From Halorubrum amylolyticum (lineage in GTDB: Archaea > Halobacteriota > Halobacteria > Halobacteriales > Haloferacaceae): 59,019 nucleotides of DNA. Shown piece after piece: positions 32,739 to 40,336 of this stretch (the stretch's first letter is position 1; every line of letters starts with the position of its first letter). The notes under the pieces were generated by a model. The model made no database searches. It saw nothing but the letters and a program-made list of their open reading frames with translations, and was not told the origin of the DNA. The DNA lies in NCBI RefSeq assembly GCF_004114995.1, contig NZ_SDJP01000021.1, positions 1-59,019 of the forward strand, given 5' to 3'. Made by a program: the position numbers and the translations under genes.

Positions 32739-33116
32739 TGATACGTGTAGGGGGTTGCGGCTCAAAAAGGGCGCGAGGTCGAGATCGGTGACAGTGGTCG
32801 GTCGTACGTTGTCGCTGTTGACGGCGATGCGGTGAAGACCTCCAAAGGGGCAGCCGGGCTCGGCTCCCACAGCTCGCTGCGCTCCTCAGTCGCTCACTTC
32901 GTTCGCTCCTTACGGTGCTTACGTCGCTGGGGTTCGCCGAGCCCGGCTGCCCCTTTGAATCCCACTCGACCGCACAGCACCGCACCTCGCACCTCCCCAG
33001 CCTCGCGGCTCGCGCTTATCAGCGCTCGCCGCGTCCCTCGCACGCGCTCCTCGTGGCCTGTCGGCCACTCGGAGGCGCGCGCCACCGCATTCCCGTTTAA
33101 AAGTTGCTACGGGCGT
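32739..33116. other. Intergenic stretch occupied by repeat copy 2
   Basis: Between nucS and ahcY there is no gene. Almost the whole gap is the dispersed repeat (32821-33089) plus its flanks; CTCAAAAAGGG near 32761 is the likely nucS TATA region (minus). Confidence 0.8.
32821..33089 (+). repeat. Dispersed structured repeat, copy 2 (candidate ncRNA or mobile element)
   Basis: This 269-bp copy has a perfect 22-bp outer stem (32843-32864 with 32936-32957, 71 nt apart). The second hairpin is CGCGG/CCGCG (33004-33008 with 33029-33033), with an inner GCGC/GCGC. The third is GTGGCC-TGTC-GGCCAC (33053-33068). The 3' end is GGCGCGCGCCACCGCA. Compared with copy 3 the sequence is about 85-90% alike in the first half and diverges in the hairpins while keeping the stems. 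Confidence 0.85.
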
Positions 33117-34406
33117 TTATGTACCGTGCTCCCAGCTGTCCATGTACTCGCGCTGCTCGTCGCTGAGGTCGTCGTACTCGACGCCTTCCGCGGCGAGCTT
33201 GATGTCCGCGACCTCGCGGTCGAGCTCGTCGGGCACGTCGTGGACTCCGGGCCCGTACCCCTCGCCGTTCGCCGCGAGCTCGCGGACGACGACCGCCTGC
33301 ACGCCGAAGCTCTGGTCCATCACCTCGACCGGGTGACCGAGGGAGATGGGCGCGGCGAGGTTGACGAGCCGCCCCTCGGCGATCACGTTCAGGACGCGGC
33401 CGTCGGGCATCTCGAACCCCTCGACGCCGTCGCGGACCTCGTAGCGGTCGACCGCGAGTTCGTCGAGGTCGTCGAGGTTCACCTCGACGTCGAAGTGCCC
33501 GGCGTTCGCGAGGAGGACGCCGTCGTCCATCTCCTCGAAGTGCTCGCGGGTGATCACGTCGCGGTTGCCCGTCGTCGTGATGAACACGTCGCCCGTCTTC
33601 GCGGCCTCACCCATCGGCAGCACCTCGTACCCCTCCATGTGGGCTTCGAGCGCCTTGCGGGGGTCGACCTCACAGACGATGACGTTCGCGTTCTGGCCCG
33701 AGGCCTTCTTGGCGACGCCCTTCCCGCACTGTCCGTAGCCGCCGACGACGACGTTCTTGCCGGCCCACGAGAGGTTCGTCGTCATCGCGATGGTCGCGAG
33801 CGACGACTCGCCCGTCCCGTGGACGTTGTCGAACAGCTGCTTCATCGGCGTGTCGTTCACGGCGAAGACGGGGTAGTGAAGTTCGCCGTCGGCGTCCATC
33901 GCGCGCAGGCGGTCGACGCCGGTGGTCGTCTCCTCGGCGCCGCCGACGATGGAGTCGATGAGATCCGGGTACTCCTCGTGGACGAGCTTCACCATGTCCA
34001 TCCCGTCGTCGACGGTGATGGTCGGCTCGTGGGCGATACAGGCGTGCATCGCGTCGTAGTACTCCTCGTCGTCGACGCCCCGGACCGCGTAGGAGGTGAT
34101 CGACTCGTGGGTGTCGAGCGCGGCCGACACGTCGTTGTGCGTCGAGAGGGGGTTACACCCGGTGATCGCGACCTCGGCGCCGCCGTCAGCCAAGAGTTCG
34201 ACGAGGTTCGCCGTCTTCGCCTCGACGTGCATCGCCATCGCGATCGTCTCGCCGTCGAGCGGCTGCTCGTCGACGAACTCCTCGCGGAGGGCGTTCAGGA
34301 TCGGCATGTGCTGGAGCGCCCAGTCCATCTTCCGGCGTCCCTCCTCGCGGGCCGTTTCGAGGTCCGAGAGGTGGTGTGACACCGGCGAGTACGCGGTTTC
34401 GCTCAT
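33117..34406 (-). CDS. ahcY: S-adenosylhomocysteine hydrolase
   Basis: The 429-residue protein is AdoHcyase: it converts S-adenosylhomocysteine to adenosine and homocysteine, using bound NAD. Visible are AITGCNPLSTHNDVSAAL near residue 80 (substrate region), the NAD-binding VVVGGYGQCGKGVAKKA near 210, NAGHFDVEVN near 305, and LAAPISLGHPVEVMDQSF near 360. The last residues (YMDSWEHGT) are shorter than the eukaryotic KPDHYRY tail, as in other archaea. The ATG at 34406 is preferred over an in-frame upstream codon. Its neighbour at 36668 is a deaminase that may act on adenosine-type products. Confidence 0.97.
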   Translation of the reverse strand: MSETAYSPVSHHLSDLETAREEGRRKMDWALQHMPILNALREEFVDEQPLDGETIAMAMHVEAKTANLVELLADGGAEVAITGCNPLSTHNDVSAALDTHESITSYAVRGVDDEEYYDAMHACIAHEPTITVDDGMDMVKLVHEEYPDLIDSIVGGAEETTTGVDRLRAMDADGELHYPVFAVNDTPMKQLFDNVHGTGESSLATIAMTTNLSWAGKNVVVGGYGQCGKGVAKKASGQNANVIVCEVDPRKALEAHMEGYEVLPMGEAAKTGDVFITTTGNRDVITREHFEEMDDGVLLANAGHFDVEVNLDDLDELAVDRYEVRDGVEGFEMPDGRVLNVIAEGRLVNLAAPISLGHPVEVMDQSFGVQAVVVRELAANGEGYGPGVHDVPDELDREVADIKLAAEGVEYDDLSDEQREYMDSWEHGT

Positions 34407-34505
34407 GCCTCTCGGTTCGCTCACGGCGCACTAAACCCTGCCGACACCGGGCGCGTCGCGAAAAGGTGGCCGCCGGACGCGGCCGTCAGACGAGACCGTC
34501 AGCTA

Positions 34506-35969
34506 CTACGGACCGCTGCCCTGACCGTTGCCGTTCCCCTGACCGTTGCCGTTGCCCGGCCCGTTCCCGGCGCTGCCGTCGGCATCGTCGTCGCCGTCGT
34601 CAGCGTCGTCAGAGTCGCTGTCGGTCTCATTTTCGTCGTCGTCGCCGTCGTCAGCATCCTCGTCTTCGGCATCGTCGTCGGCGTCGTCGTCTTCGGCATC
34701 GTCACCGTCCGGGCCGGCGTGGGACGGCGGCCCCTGCTCGTCGTCATCGCTGCCGTCACCGTCCTCACCGTTGTCACCGCCCGGACCGGCGTGGGACGGC
34801 GGCCCCTGCTCGCTGCCGTTTCCGCCGCCTTGCCCGGCGTGGCCGGGCGCGTTACCGGGACCGTCGCTGGCGTTGCTCGCATCGTTCCCGTTGCCCGCCC
34901 CGTTTCCGTTACCGGCGTCGGTTCCGTTACCGGCGTCGTTCGGGCCGCCCGGGCTCCCCGCGTGGTCCGGGGCGTTCCCCGGGTTGTTCTCCGTCGCGAA
35001 GTCCGAGACGGCGTCGCCGATGCCGCCCTCGCGGTCCTGCAGGCGGTCGACGAAGTCCCGAACGAGCTGGCCGAAGGGCTGATCCGCTGCCACGTCGCCG
35101 TCGGCGAGTAGATCGACCGTCGTCGAGACGGAGTCGTTCCCGTACTCGGCGGTCACGTCGATCGTGACGTTCTGCCCGGCGGCGGGGAGGGTGACGGTGC
35201 CGTTCCCGTCGGTCTCGTAGTCGCCCGCCCCGACGTAGGTGGCGTTCTGACCGTCAGCCGTCGTCACGTTCACCGAGGCGTTCTCCGCGGCCTCACCGTC
35301 GTCGGTGACCGTCACGACGGGTTCCCCGTCGGTGTCCTCGACGTCGAGTTCGAGGCCGTCGGGGGCTTCGAGGTCGACCGTCGTCGAGACGGAGTCGTTC
35401 TCGTGCTCGGCGGTCACGTTCACCGTGACGTCCTCCTCGGCGGCGTCGAGGGTGACGGTACCGTTCCCGTCGGTCTCGTAGCCGCCCTCGCCGCCGTAGG
35501 CGGCGTCCTGACCGTCGGCGGTGGTGACGTTCACCGAGGCGTTCTCGACCGCGGCGTCGTTGTCCGTCACCGTCACGACGGGCTCGCCGTCGGTGTCCTC
35601 GACGTCGAGTTCGAGGCCGTCGGGGGCTTCGAGGTCGACCGTCGTCGAGGCGGTCTCGTTCCCGGAGGCGGCGGTCACCTCGACCGTCACGTCCTCCTCG
35701 GGGACGGGGAGTTCGACCGTGCCGTTGGCGTCGGTCTCGTACTCGCCTCCTCCCGCGTACGACTCGTTCTCGTCGTCGCCTTCGTCGACCGCGCTCACGA
35801 CCACGGTGGCGTTCTCGACCGCGGTGTCGTTCTCGGTCACCGTCACCGTCGGTTCTCCGTCCGCGTCGTCGACGCCCACTTCGAGGTGGCCGTCGGCGGC
35901 CGCGACGCCGGTCATCGCGCCCAGCGCGACGACCGCGATCAGTAGGATGGCTGTCGTGCGTTCTCTCAT
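34506..35969 (-). CDS. Secreted three-repeat protein with low-complexity acidic tail
   Basis: The 487-residue protein starts with a signal peptide (MRERTTAILLIAVVALGAM, AAA cleavage near residue 25). Three repeats of about 90 residues follow, each with a GEPTVTVTEND-type start, a TV..V/ENA core, and an Asn/Gly/Thr-rich loop, resembling carboxypeptidase-regulatory/Big-type beta domains. Repeats 2 and 3 are nearly identical, suggesting a recent duplication. After residue 300 the protein turns to a Gly/Asn/Asp-rich tail with repeats of EQGPPSHAGP and runs of DD, ending GNGQGNGNGQGSGP. It is likely surface-attached or secreted. TATA at 35998-36006 and an operator-like palindrome lie directly upstream. 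Confidence 0.75.
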   Translation of the reverse strand: MRERTTAILLIAVVALGAMTGVAAADGHLEVGVDDADGEPTVTVTENDTAVENATVVVSAVDEGDDENESYAGGGEYETDANGTVELPVPEEDVTVEVTAASGNETASTTVDLEAPDGLELDVEDTDGEPVVTVTDNDAAVENASVNVTTADGQDAAYGGEGGYETDGNGTVTLDAAEEDVTVNVTAEHENDSVSTTVDLEAPDGLELDVEDTDGEPVVTVTDDGEAAENASVNVTTADGQNATYVGAGDYETDGNGTVTLPAAGQNVTIDVTAEYGNDSVSTTVDLLADGDVAADQPFGQLVRDFVDRLQDREGGIGDAVSDFATENNPGNAPDHAGSPGGPNDAGNGTDAGNGNGAGNGNDASNASDGPGNAPGHAGQGGGNGSEQGPPSHAGPGGDNGEDGDGSDDDEQGPPSHAGPDGDDAEDDDADDDAEDEDADDGDDDENETDSDSDDADDGDDDADGSAGNGPGNGNGQGNGNGQGSGP

Positions 35970-35997
35970 GTCCACTCGGGTCGTGTCGCCGTTACCC

Positions 35998-36006
35998 TAT
36001 AAAAAG
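35998..36006 (-). promoter_or_regulatory. TATA box of the secreted repeat protein
   Basis: Reading the minus strand, CTTTTTATA lies 29-37 nt upstream of the ATG at 35969. Confidence 0.6.
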
Positions 36007-36012
36007 AGAACT

Positions 36013-36053
36013 CCGTTAACCCGGTTTAAACCGGATTTCATTCGGGTTAACGG
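36013..36053. promoter_or_regulatory. Nested palindrome, probable operator
   Basis: CCGTTAACCC (36013-36022) and GGGTTAACGG (36044-36053) are a perfect 10-bp inverted repeat. Inside it lies CCGGTTTAAACCGG (36021-36034), a perfect 14-bp palindrome. The unit sits just upstream of the TATA box of the secreted three-repeat protein, where archaeal activators or repressors bind. No regulator gene is adjacent, so the regulator is unknown. Confidence 0.65.
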
Positions 36054-36277
36054 CGCTGTCTCGGCTGTTTCGGTGTTCCAGCGGGATCGGGTAGGTAATC
36101 GACCCTGATCGGCGTCGATTCGGGTTCGGATAGAGCCGGTTCGCGGCTCAGGCGCGGCTCGATCATCGATCGATGGTGTCGGTGGTGAGTCAGACCGGGA
36201 GTACGTGAATCACTGTGGCGGATCGGTTATTTATAACTGATCGAGTGGTGCTGCTGTCGGCTGTGTATCGGTGATCG

Positions 36278-36544
36278 ACGGCTCTGCGGTGACGACCTCC
36301 AAAGCCCCAGCCGGGCTCGGCTCCCACAGCTCGCTGCGCTCCTCAGTCGCTCGCGTTGCTCGCTCCTTGCGGTACTTACGTCGCTGGGGTTCGCCGAGCG
36401 CGGCTGCCCCTTTGAGTCCCACCCGACCGCAACCACACAGCGCCTCACGCCTCCCCAGCCTCGTCGCTGGCGCCGGCGGCGCCAGCGACTCCCTCGCACG
36501 CGCTTCTCGCGCCCAGTGGGCGCTCGAAGGCGCGCGCCACCGCA
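36278..36544 (+). repeat. Dispersed structured repeat, copy 3 (candidate ncRNA or mobile element)
   Basis: This 267-bp copy has the outer stem CAGCCGGGCTCGGC with GCCGAGCGCGGCTG (one mismatch), a 12-bp perfect second hairpin GTCGCTGGCGCC/GGCGCCAGCGAC (36463-36474 with 36478-36489) and a third GCGCCC-AGT-GGGCGC (36509-36523). TTTATAA occurs about 45 bp upstream and 11 bp downstream of the core, each followed by a CTGATCG- or GCGATCG-like sequence, a possible direct repeat flanking the element. Confidence 0.85.
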
Positions 36545-36667
36545 CCGCCGGGTTCATTTATAAGCGATCGTCGCCCTCGCTCAAACGCGTTTAAATATCT
36601 CATCACCGCTGACGAACTGCAACACTCACTCCCGCTATCGATCACACCCGGCGGATACGCCTAATCC

Positions 36668-37984
36668 CTATTCGCCGACCCGATCGACGAGGTCGCTCGC
36701 GGCGGTCGCGGCGCGCTCCTGAACGGCTTCGGCGTCGAGCGTCAGGACCTCGCGGTCGCGCATGAGGATCTGGCCGTCACAGACGGTGTGACGCACGTCG
36801 CTCCCGCGGGCCGCGTACGCGAGGTGCGAGACCGGGTCGTGGACCGGTGTGAGGTGCGGCGCGTCGAGGTCGACGACCGCGAGGTCGGCGGCCGCACCCT
36901 CCTCGATCCGCCCGCCGGGGAGGCCGAGGGCCTCGGCCCCGCCGGCCGTCGCCATCTCCACGACCGCGGCGGCGGGCACCGCGCTCGCGTCGTCCGCGGC
37001 GAGCTTCCCGAGCATCGCGGCGTCGCGCATCTCGTCGAAGACGTCGAGGTCGTTGTTCGAGGCCGCCCCGTCGGTGCCGAGCGCGACCGTGACGCCCGCC
37101 TCGCGGAGCCGCTGGACCGGGGCCATCCCGCTGGCGAGCTTCATGTTCGAGGCCGGGCAGTGGACGACCGCGGTCTCCGAGCCGGCGAGCCGGTCGATCT
37201 CCGAGCCGTCGAGGTGGACCCCGTGCGCGAAGAAGTCGTCCGGGCCGAGCGCGTCGAGGTCGTCCGCGTACGCGATCGGTCGCTCTCCCCGATCGTCGAC
37301 GATCGGGTCGACCTCGTCGGTCGTCTCGTTCGCGTGGAGGTGGATCGGGACGCCCGCCTCGCGGGCCTCGGCGACCCCCTCGCGGAGGTGCGCCTCACCG
37401 ACCGTCGTCAGGGAGTGCGGCATGAACGCGGTCCGGATTCGGCCGTCCGCGGCGCCGTCGAGTTCCTTCGCGACCGCGAGGCTCTCCTCGACGTCGTCCC
37501 GGGCGGCCGCGTCGTCCTTCCCGACCGTGACGACGCCGTGACCGAGGCGCGCCCGCAGGCCCGCGCGGTCGACCGCGCTCGCGACGCGATCCATCGCGAA
37601 GTACATGTCCGCGAACGCGGTCGTCCCCGACCGGATCATCTCCAGCGCGCCGAGCGCGGCGCCGGCTTCGATGTCGTCGGGCGTCAGTTCGGCCTCCGCC
37701 GGCCAGATGTCCTCTCGGAGCCACGGGTCGAGCGGCTTGTCGTCGGCGTACCCGCGCAGGAGCGTCATCGCGACGTGCGTGTGTGCGTTGACGAGCCCCG
37801 GGATCACGAGCCCGCCGTCGGCGTCGAGGGTTTCGGCGGCACCCCCGCCGATCGCGTCCCCGATCCCTTCCGGGGCGTCCACGGCCCGAATCGTTCCCCC
37901 GTCGCGATCGACCGCGACGTCCGCCCGCTCGACGCGACCGTCGGGGCGGAGCACCCGCCCGCCCGTCACGAGAAGCGTGTCCAT
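36668..37984 (-). CDS. Amidohydrolase: adenosine-type (5'-deoxyadenosine/MTA/SAH) deaminase
   Basis: The 438-residue protein belongs to the MtaD/DadD amidohydrolase group. It has the metal-binding HxH pair VNAHTHVAMTLLRGYADD near residue 66, HLHANETTDEV near 214, FAHGVHLDG near 245, and the catalytic Asp in LGTDGAASNNDLDV near 310, plus the C-terminal LAVVDLDAPHLTPVHDP. Family members deaminate 5'-deoxyadenosine, methylthioadenosine or S-adenosylhomocysteine. The nearby ahcY gene suggests a role in recycling products of S-adenosylmethionine use. The exact substrate cannot be told from sequence. Confidence 0.88.
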   Translation of the reverse strand: MDTLLVTGGRVLRPDGRVERADVAVDRDGGTIRAVDAPEGIGDAIGGGAAETLDADGGLVIPGLVNAHTHVAMTLLRGYADDKPLDPWLREDIWPAEAELTPDDIEAGAALGALEMIRSGTTAFADMYFAMDRVASAVDRAGLRARLGHGVVTVGKDDAAARDDVEESLAVAKELDGAADGRIRTAFMPHSLTTVGEAHLREGVAEAREAGVPIHLHANETTDEVDPIVDDRGERPIAYADDLDALGPDDFFAHGVHLDGSEIDRLAGSETAVVHCPASNMKLASGMAPVQRLREAGVTVALGTDGAASNNDLDVFDEMRDAAMLGKLAADDASAVPAAAVVEMATAGGAEALGLPGGRIEEGAAADLAVVDLDAPHLTPVHDPVSHLAYAARGSDVRHTVCDGQILMRDREVLTLDAEAVQERAATAASDLVDRVGE

Positions 37985-38079
37985 GTCCCCCGGTTCCCGC
38001 CGCCGGTCCTAACGCCTTCCGTTCGACGGCGACGGCGTTTCTCCGAACCTTCTTGCCCCGTCGCCGCCGCGTATCGCGT

Positions 38080-38424
38080 ATGGCAACCGACGCCCAGCAG
38101 GCGTGCTTCGAGGCCGGCATCAAGTTCGGCTCGCTGTACCACCAGTTCGCGGGGACGCCCGTCAGCCCGTCGAGCGCGCGGAGCCTGGAGGCGGCGATGG
38201 CGGAGGCGATCGAGAACCAGCCGTTCTGCGAGTCCGTCGACGTCGCGATCCACGACGACCGCGTCGCGGACGCGGTCGACCACGAGAACGGGTACACGGA
38301 GCTGACCGGCTCGCTGATGGACGTCGAGATGCGGATCGACTACGAGGGCGTCACCGTCCGAACCCGAATGGCGATGCGGGACGAGTACCCGCTGATGGAA
38401 CTGGTCTCGGTCGGTGACCGGTGA
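38080..38424 (+). CDS. mptD: Archaeal dihydroneopterin aldolase (MptD family)
   Basis: The 114-residue protein is typical of the archaeal DHNA family (PF04038): CFEAGIKFGSLYHQFAGTPVSPSSARSL near residue 9, a conserved Glu in the segment AMAEAIENQPFCESV, and GYTELTGSLMDVEMRID near 80. It cleaves 7,8-dihydroneopterin to 6-hydroxymethyl-dihydropterin and glycolaldehyde on the path to tetrahydromethanopterin or folate. It is small, as in other archaea. Its gene is followed by a 165-residue gene on the same strand at a 27-bp gap. Confidence 0.88.
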   Translation: MATDAQQACFEAGIKFGSLYHQFAGTPVSPSSARSLEAAMAEAIENQPFCESVDVAIHDDRVADAVDHENGYTELTGSLMDVEMRIDYEGVTVRTRMAMRDEYPLMELVSVGDR

Positions 38425-38451
38425 GATGCCCGAACAGACGAGGTGATCGTG

Positions 38452-38949
38452 ATGGTGCAACGGCGTCACGACGGGCAGACGGACAGAACCGGGTTCGACG
38501 AAACGAAGAACTACCTCACCGACGCCGTCTCTCGGATCGCCCCGAGGTGGCTCGCGCGGCGCGCGGTCGACGTTGACGTCCGGACCGATCGGGCGGAGTA
38601 CGACGCTGGCGATCCCGTCGAGATCACCGTTCGGCTCCGAAACCGGCTCCCGGTCCCCGTGGAGGTGGCGACCGTCGGCCGGCGGCGGTGGGGATGGCGG
38701 GTCGACGGCGTCCTCGAAGCGACCGACGAGCCGCGGTACGTCCGCGACGACCCCGATTCCGTCTCCTTCCGCGCCGGCGAGACGAAGACGGCCACGGTGA
38801 CGTGGACCGGTCGCTTCCGACGGTCGAACGCGGACGGACTCGACCGCTCGGTCCCCGCCGATCGCGGGGAACACGTCGTCTCCGCGTTCCTCCCCGTCGA
38901 CGACCCGGCGCCGCGACACGAGGACTCGACGCGGATCTACATCCGCTGA
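38452..38949 (+). CDS. Haloarchaeal beta-sandwich-like hypothetical protein
   Basis: The 165-residue protein has an N-terminal helix-rich part (TGFDETKNYLTDAVSRIA) then an immunoglobulin-like pattern (VDVDVRTDRAEYDAGDPVEI, TVRLRNRLPVPVEVATV, ETKTATVTWTGRF) similar to intracellular proteinase-inhibitor-type or Big domains. There is no signal peptide or membrane helix. Two in-frame starts are possible (GTG 38443, ATG 38452); ATG is used here. Role unknown. It follows mptD closely and may share its transcript. Confidence 0.6.
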   Translation: MVQRRHDGQTDRTGFDETKNYLTDAVSRIAPRWLARRAVDVDVRTDRAEYDAGDPVEITVRLRNRLPVPVEVATVGRRRWGWRVDGVLEATDEPRYVRDDPDSVSFRAGETKTATVTWTGRFRRSNADGLDRSVPADRGEHVVSAFLPVDDPAPRHEDSTRIYIR

Positions 38950-38962
38950 GGGGCCCCTCGAC

Positions 38963-40336
38963 TCAGTCGTCGGCCTTGGCGTCCGCGGCGTACGGCTCGT
39001 CGGCCGCCCCGGCGAGGTCGGCGTCCTCGCCGGCGGCGACCGCCGCCTCGCGGTTGCGGTGGCACGCGGCGTAGTGCCGGCCGTCCCCGAACTCGGGGGT
39101 AACCTCGTAGGCCGGCTCTTCCGCCGCACAGACGCTCGCGTCGGCGAACGACTCCGTGAGCAGCCGCTCCGCCGCGTCCCACTCCTCGGCGGCGATGCGG
39201 TCGAGCGCCCGATCGACGCGCTCTCCCGCGTCGCCGTCGGGCTCCGCGTCGTCGAAGTAGCGGCGGCGGAGCGCGGACCGGTCCGTCGTCTCGAACGCGC
39301 GCCGCTTCACCGCCCGCTGAAACTCCACGGCGTTCTCCCACTCCGCGTCCGTCATGTCGTACGCCTCCGGCTGGATCAGCGACGGACACCGCGTCCGGAA
39401 CCGACAGCCGGAGGGCGGGTCGATCGGCGACGGCACGTCCCCGGTCAGCAGCGCGGTCCGCCCCCCGCTCCGGGGGTCCGGCACGGGGATGGCGTCGAGC
39501 AACGCCTGCGTGTACGGGTGCTGCGGGTTCTCGAACAGCTCCGCCTTGTCCGCGAGCTCGACCATCTGTCCGAGGTACATGACCGCGACGCGGTCGGAGA
39601 TGTGCCGGATGACGCTGAGGTCGTGGGCGATGAAGAGGTAGGTGAGGTCGAACTCGTCTTGGAGGTCCTGCATCGTGTTGAGCACCTGCGCCTGGATCGA
39701 GACGTCGAGCGCGGAGACGGGCTCGTCACAGACGATGAAGTCCGGATTCACCGACAGCGCCCGGGCGAGGTTCACCCGCTGCCGCTGTCCGCCGGAGAAC
39801 GCGTGCGGGTAGCGGTTGTAGTGTTGCGGGTCGAGGCCGACCTTCTCCAGCAGTTCCTTGGCGCGCGCTTCCCGCCCCTCGTCGTCGAGCATCCCGTGGG
39901 CCTTCATCGGTTCCTCGACGATCGGACCGACCTTCATCCGGGGATCGAGCGAGGACTGCGGGTCCTGGAAGATCATCTGCATGTCCTTGCGCTTCCGGCG
40001 CAGCGGCTCGCCCGAGGTAGTCGCGAGGTCCTCTCCCTTGAAATAGACGCTCCCCTCGGTCGGTTCGAGCAGCCGGAGGACGGTGCGCGCGAGCGTCGAC
40101 TTCCCGCACCCCGACTCGCCCACGAGCCCGAGCGTCTCTCCCTTCTTGATGTCGAAGCTGACGTCCTCGACGGCGCGGACGTTCGTGCCGTCCCGCGTGA
40201 CGAACGGGAACTCGTCGTCGAGCGAGATCCCGCCGAACATCCCCCCGTCGTTGTCGAAGTACTTGCACAGGTTCCGCACTTCGAGCAGCGCCTCCCCGTC
40301 GGACCCCGCCCGCGTCGCCCCCGGCGCGTCGCTCAT
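38963..40336 (-). CDS. Peptide/nickel ABC importer, ATP-binding protein (DppF type)
   Basis: The 457-residue ATPase has Walker [10 protein letters not shown] near residue 75, signature SGGQRQRV near 185 and Walker B DFIVCDEP. The C-terminal oligopeptide-transporter domain has [12 protein letters not shown]. An insertion of about 90 residues separates this Cys pair from VCAAEE and AACHRN. In DppD the four Cys sit within about 41 residues and could ligate an Fe-S cluster, as reported for a mycobacterial Opp transporter. Here the spacing is much longer. The ATG overlaps the dppD stop by four bases. Confidence 0.9.
   Translation of the reverse strand: MSDAPGATRAGSDGEALLEVRNLCKYFDNDGGMFGGISLDDEFPFVTRDGTNVRAVEDVSFDIKKGETLGLVGESGCGKSTLARTVLRLLEPTEGSVYFKGEDLATTSGEPLRRKRKDMQMIFQDPQSSLDPRMKVGPIVEEPMKAHGMLDDEGREARAKELLEKVGLDPQHYNRYPHAFSGGQRQRVNLARALSVNPDFIVCDEPVSALDVSIQAQVLNTMQDLQDEFDLTYLFIAHDLSVIRHISDRVAVMYLGQMVELADKAELFENPQHPYTQALLDAIPVPDPRSGGRTALLTGDVPSPIDPPSGCRFRTRCPSLIQPEAYDMTDAEWENAVEFQRAVKRRAFETTDRSALRRRYFDDAEPDGDAGERVDRALDRIAAEEWDAAERLLTESFADASVCAAEEPAYEVTPEFGDGRHYAACHRNREAAVAAGEDADLAGAADEPYAADAKADD

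Larger units (their letters stand above)
35970..36667. other. 700-base non-coding stretch: promoter, palindromic operator and repeat copy 3
   Basis: No gene was recognised between the divergent-looking but co-directional minus genes. From left to right it holds the TATA box, a nested palindrome (36013-36053), an unremarkable stretch of about 170 bp, and the dispersed repeat copy 3 (36278-36544) with TATA-like TTTATAA at 36232-36238 and again at 36555-36561. Confidence 0.75.

Noticed and set aside
32437..32985. Open frames inside or across repeat copies 2 and 3 with the peptide start DSKGQP
   Set aside because: They translate the dispersed non-coding repeat and carry frame-independent low-complexity composition. 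I recall such spurious annotations in related genomes.
34499..35167. Long frames opposite the secreted three-repeat protein
   Set aside because: They are antisense translations of a low-complexity Asp/Gly/Asn coding stretch.
36013..36053. Replication-origin repeat (ORB-like) element
   Set aside because: No orc1/cdc6 gene is nearby and the palindrome lacks the ORB G-string; the position next to a TATA box suits an operator better.
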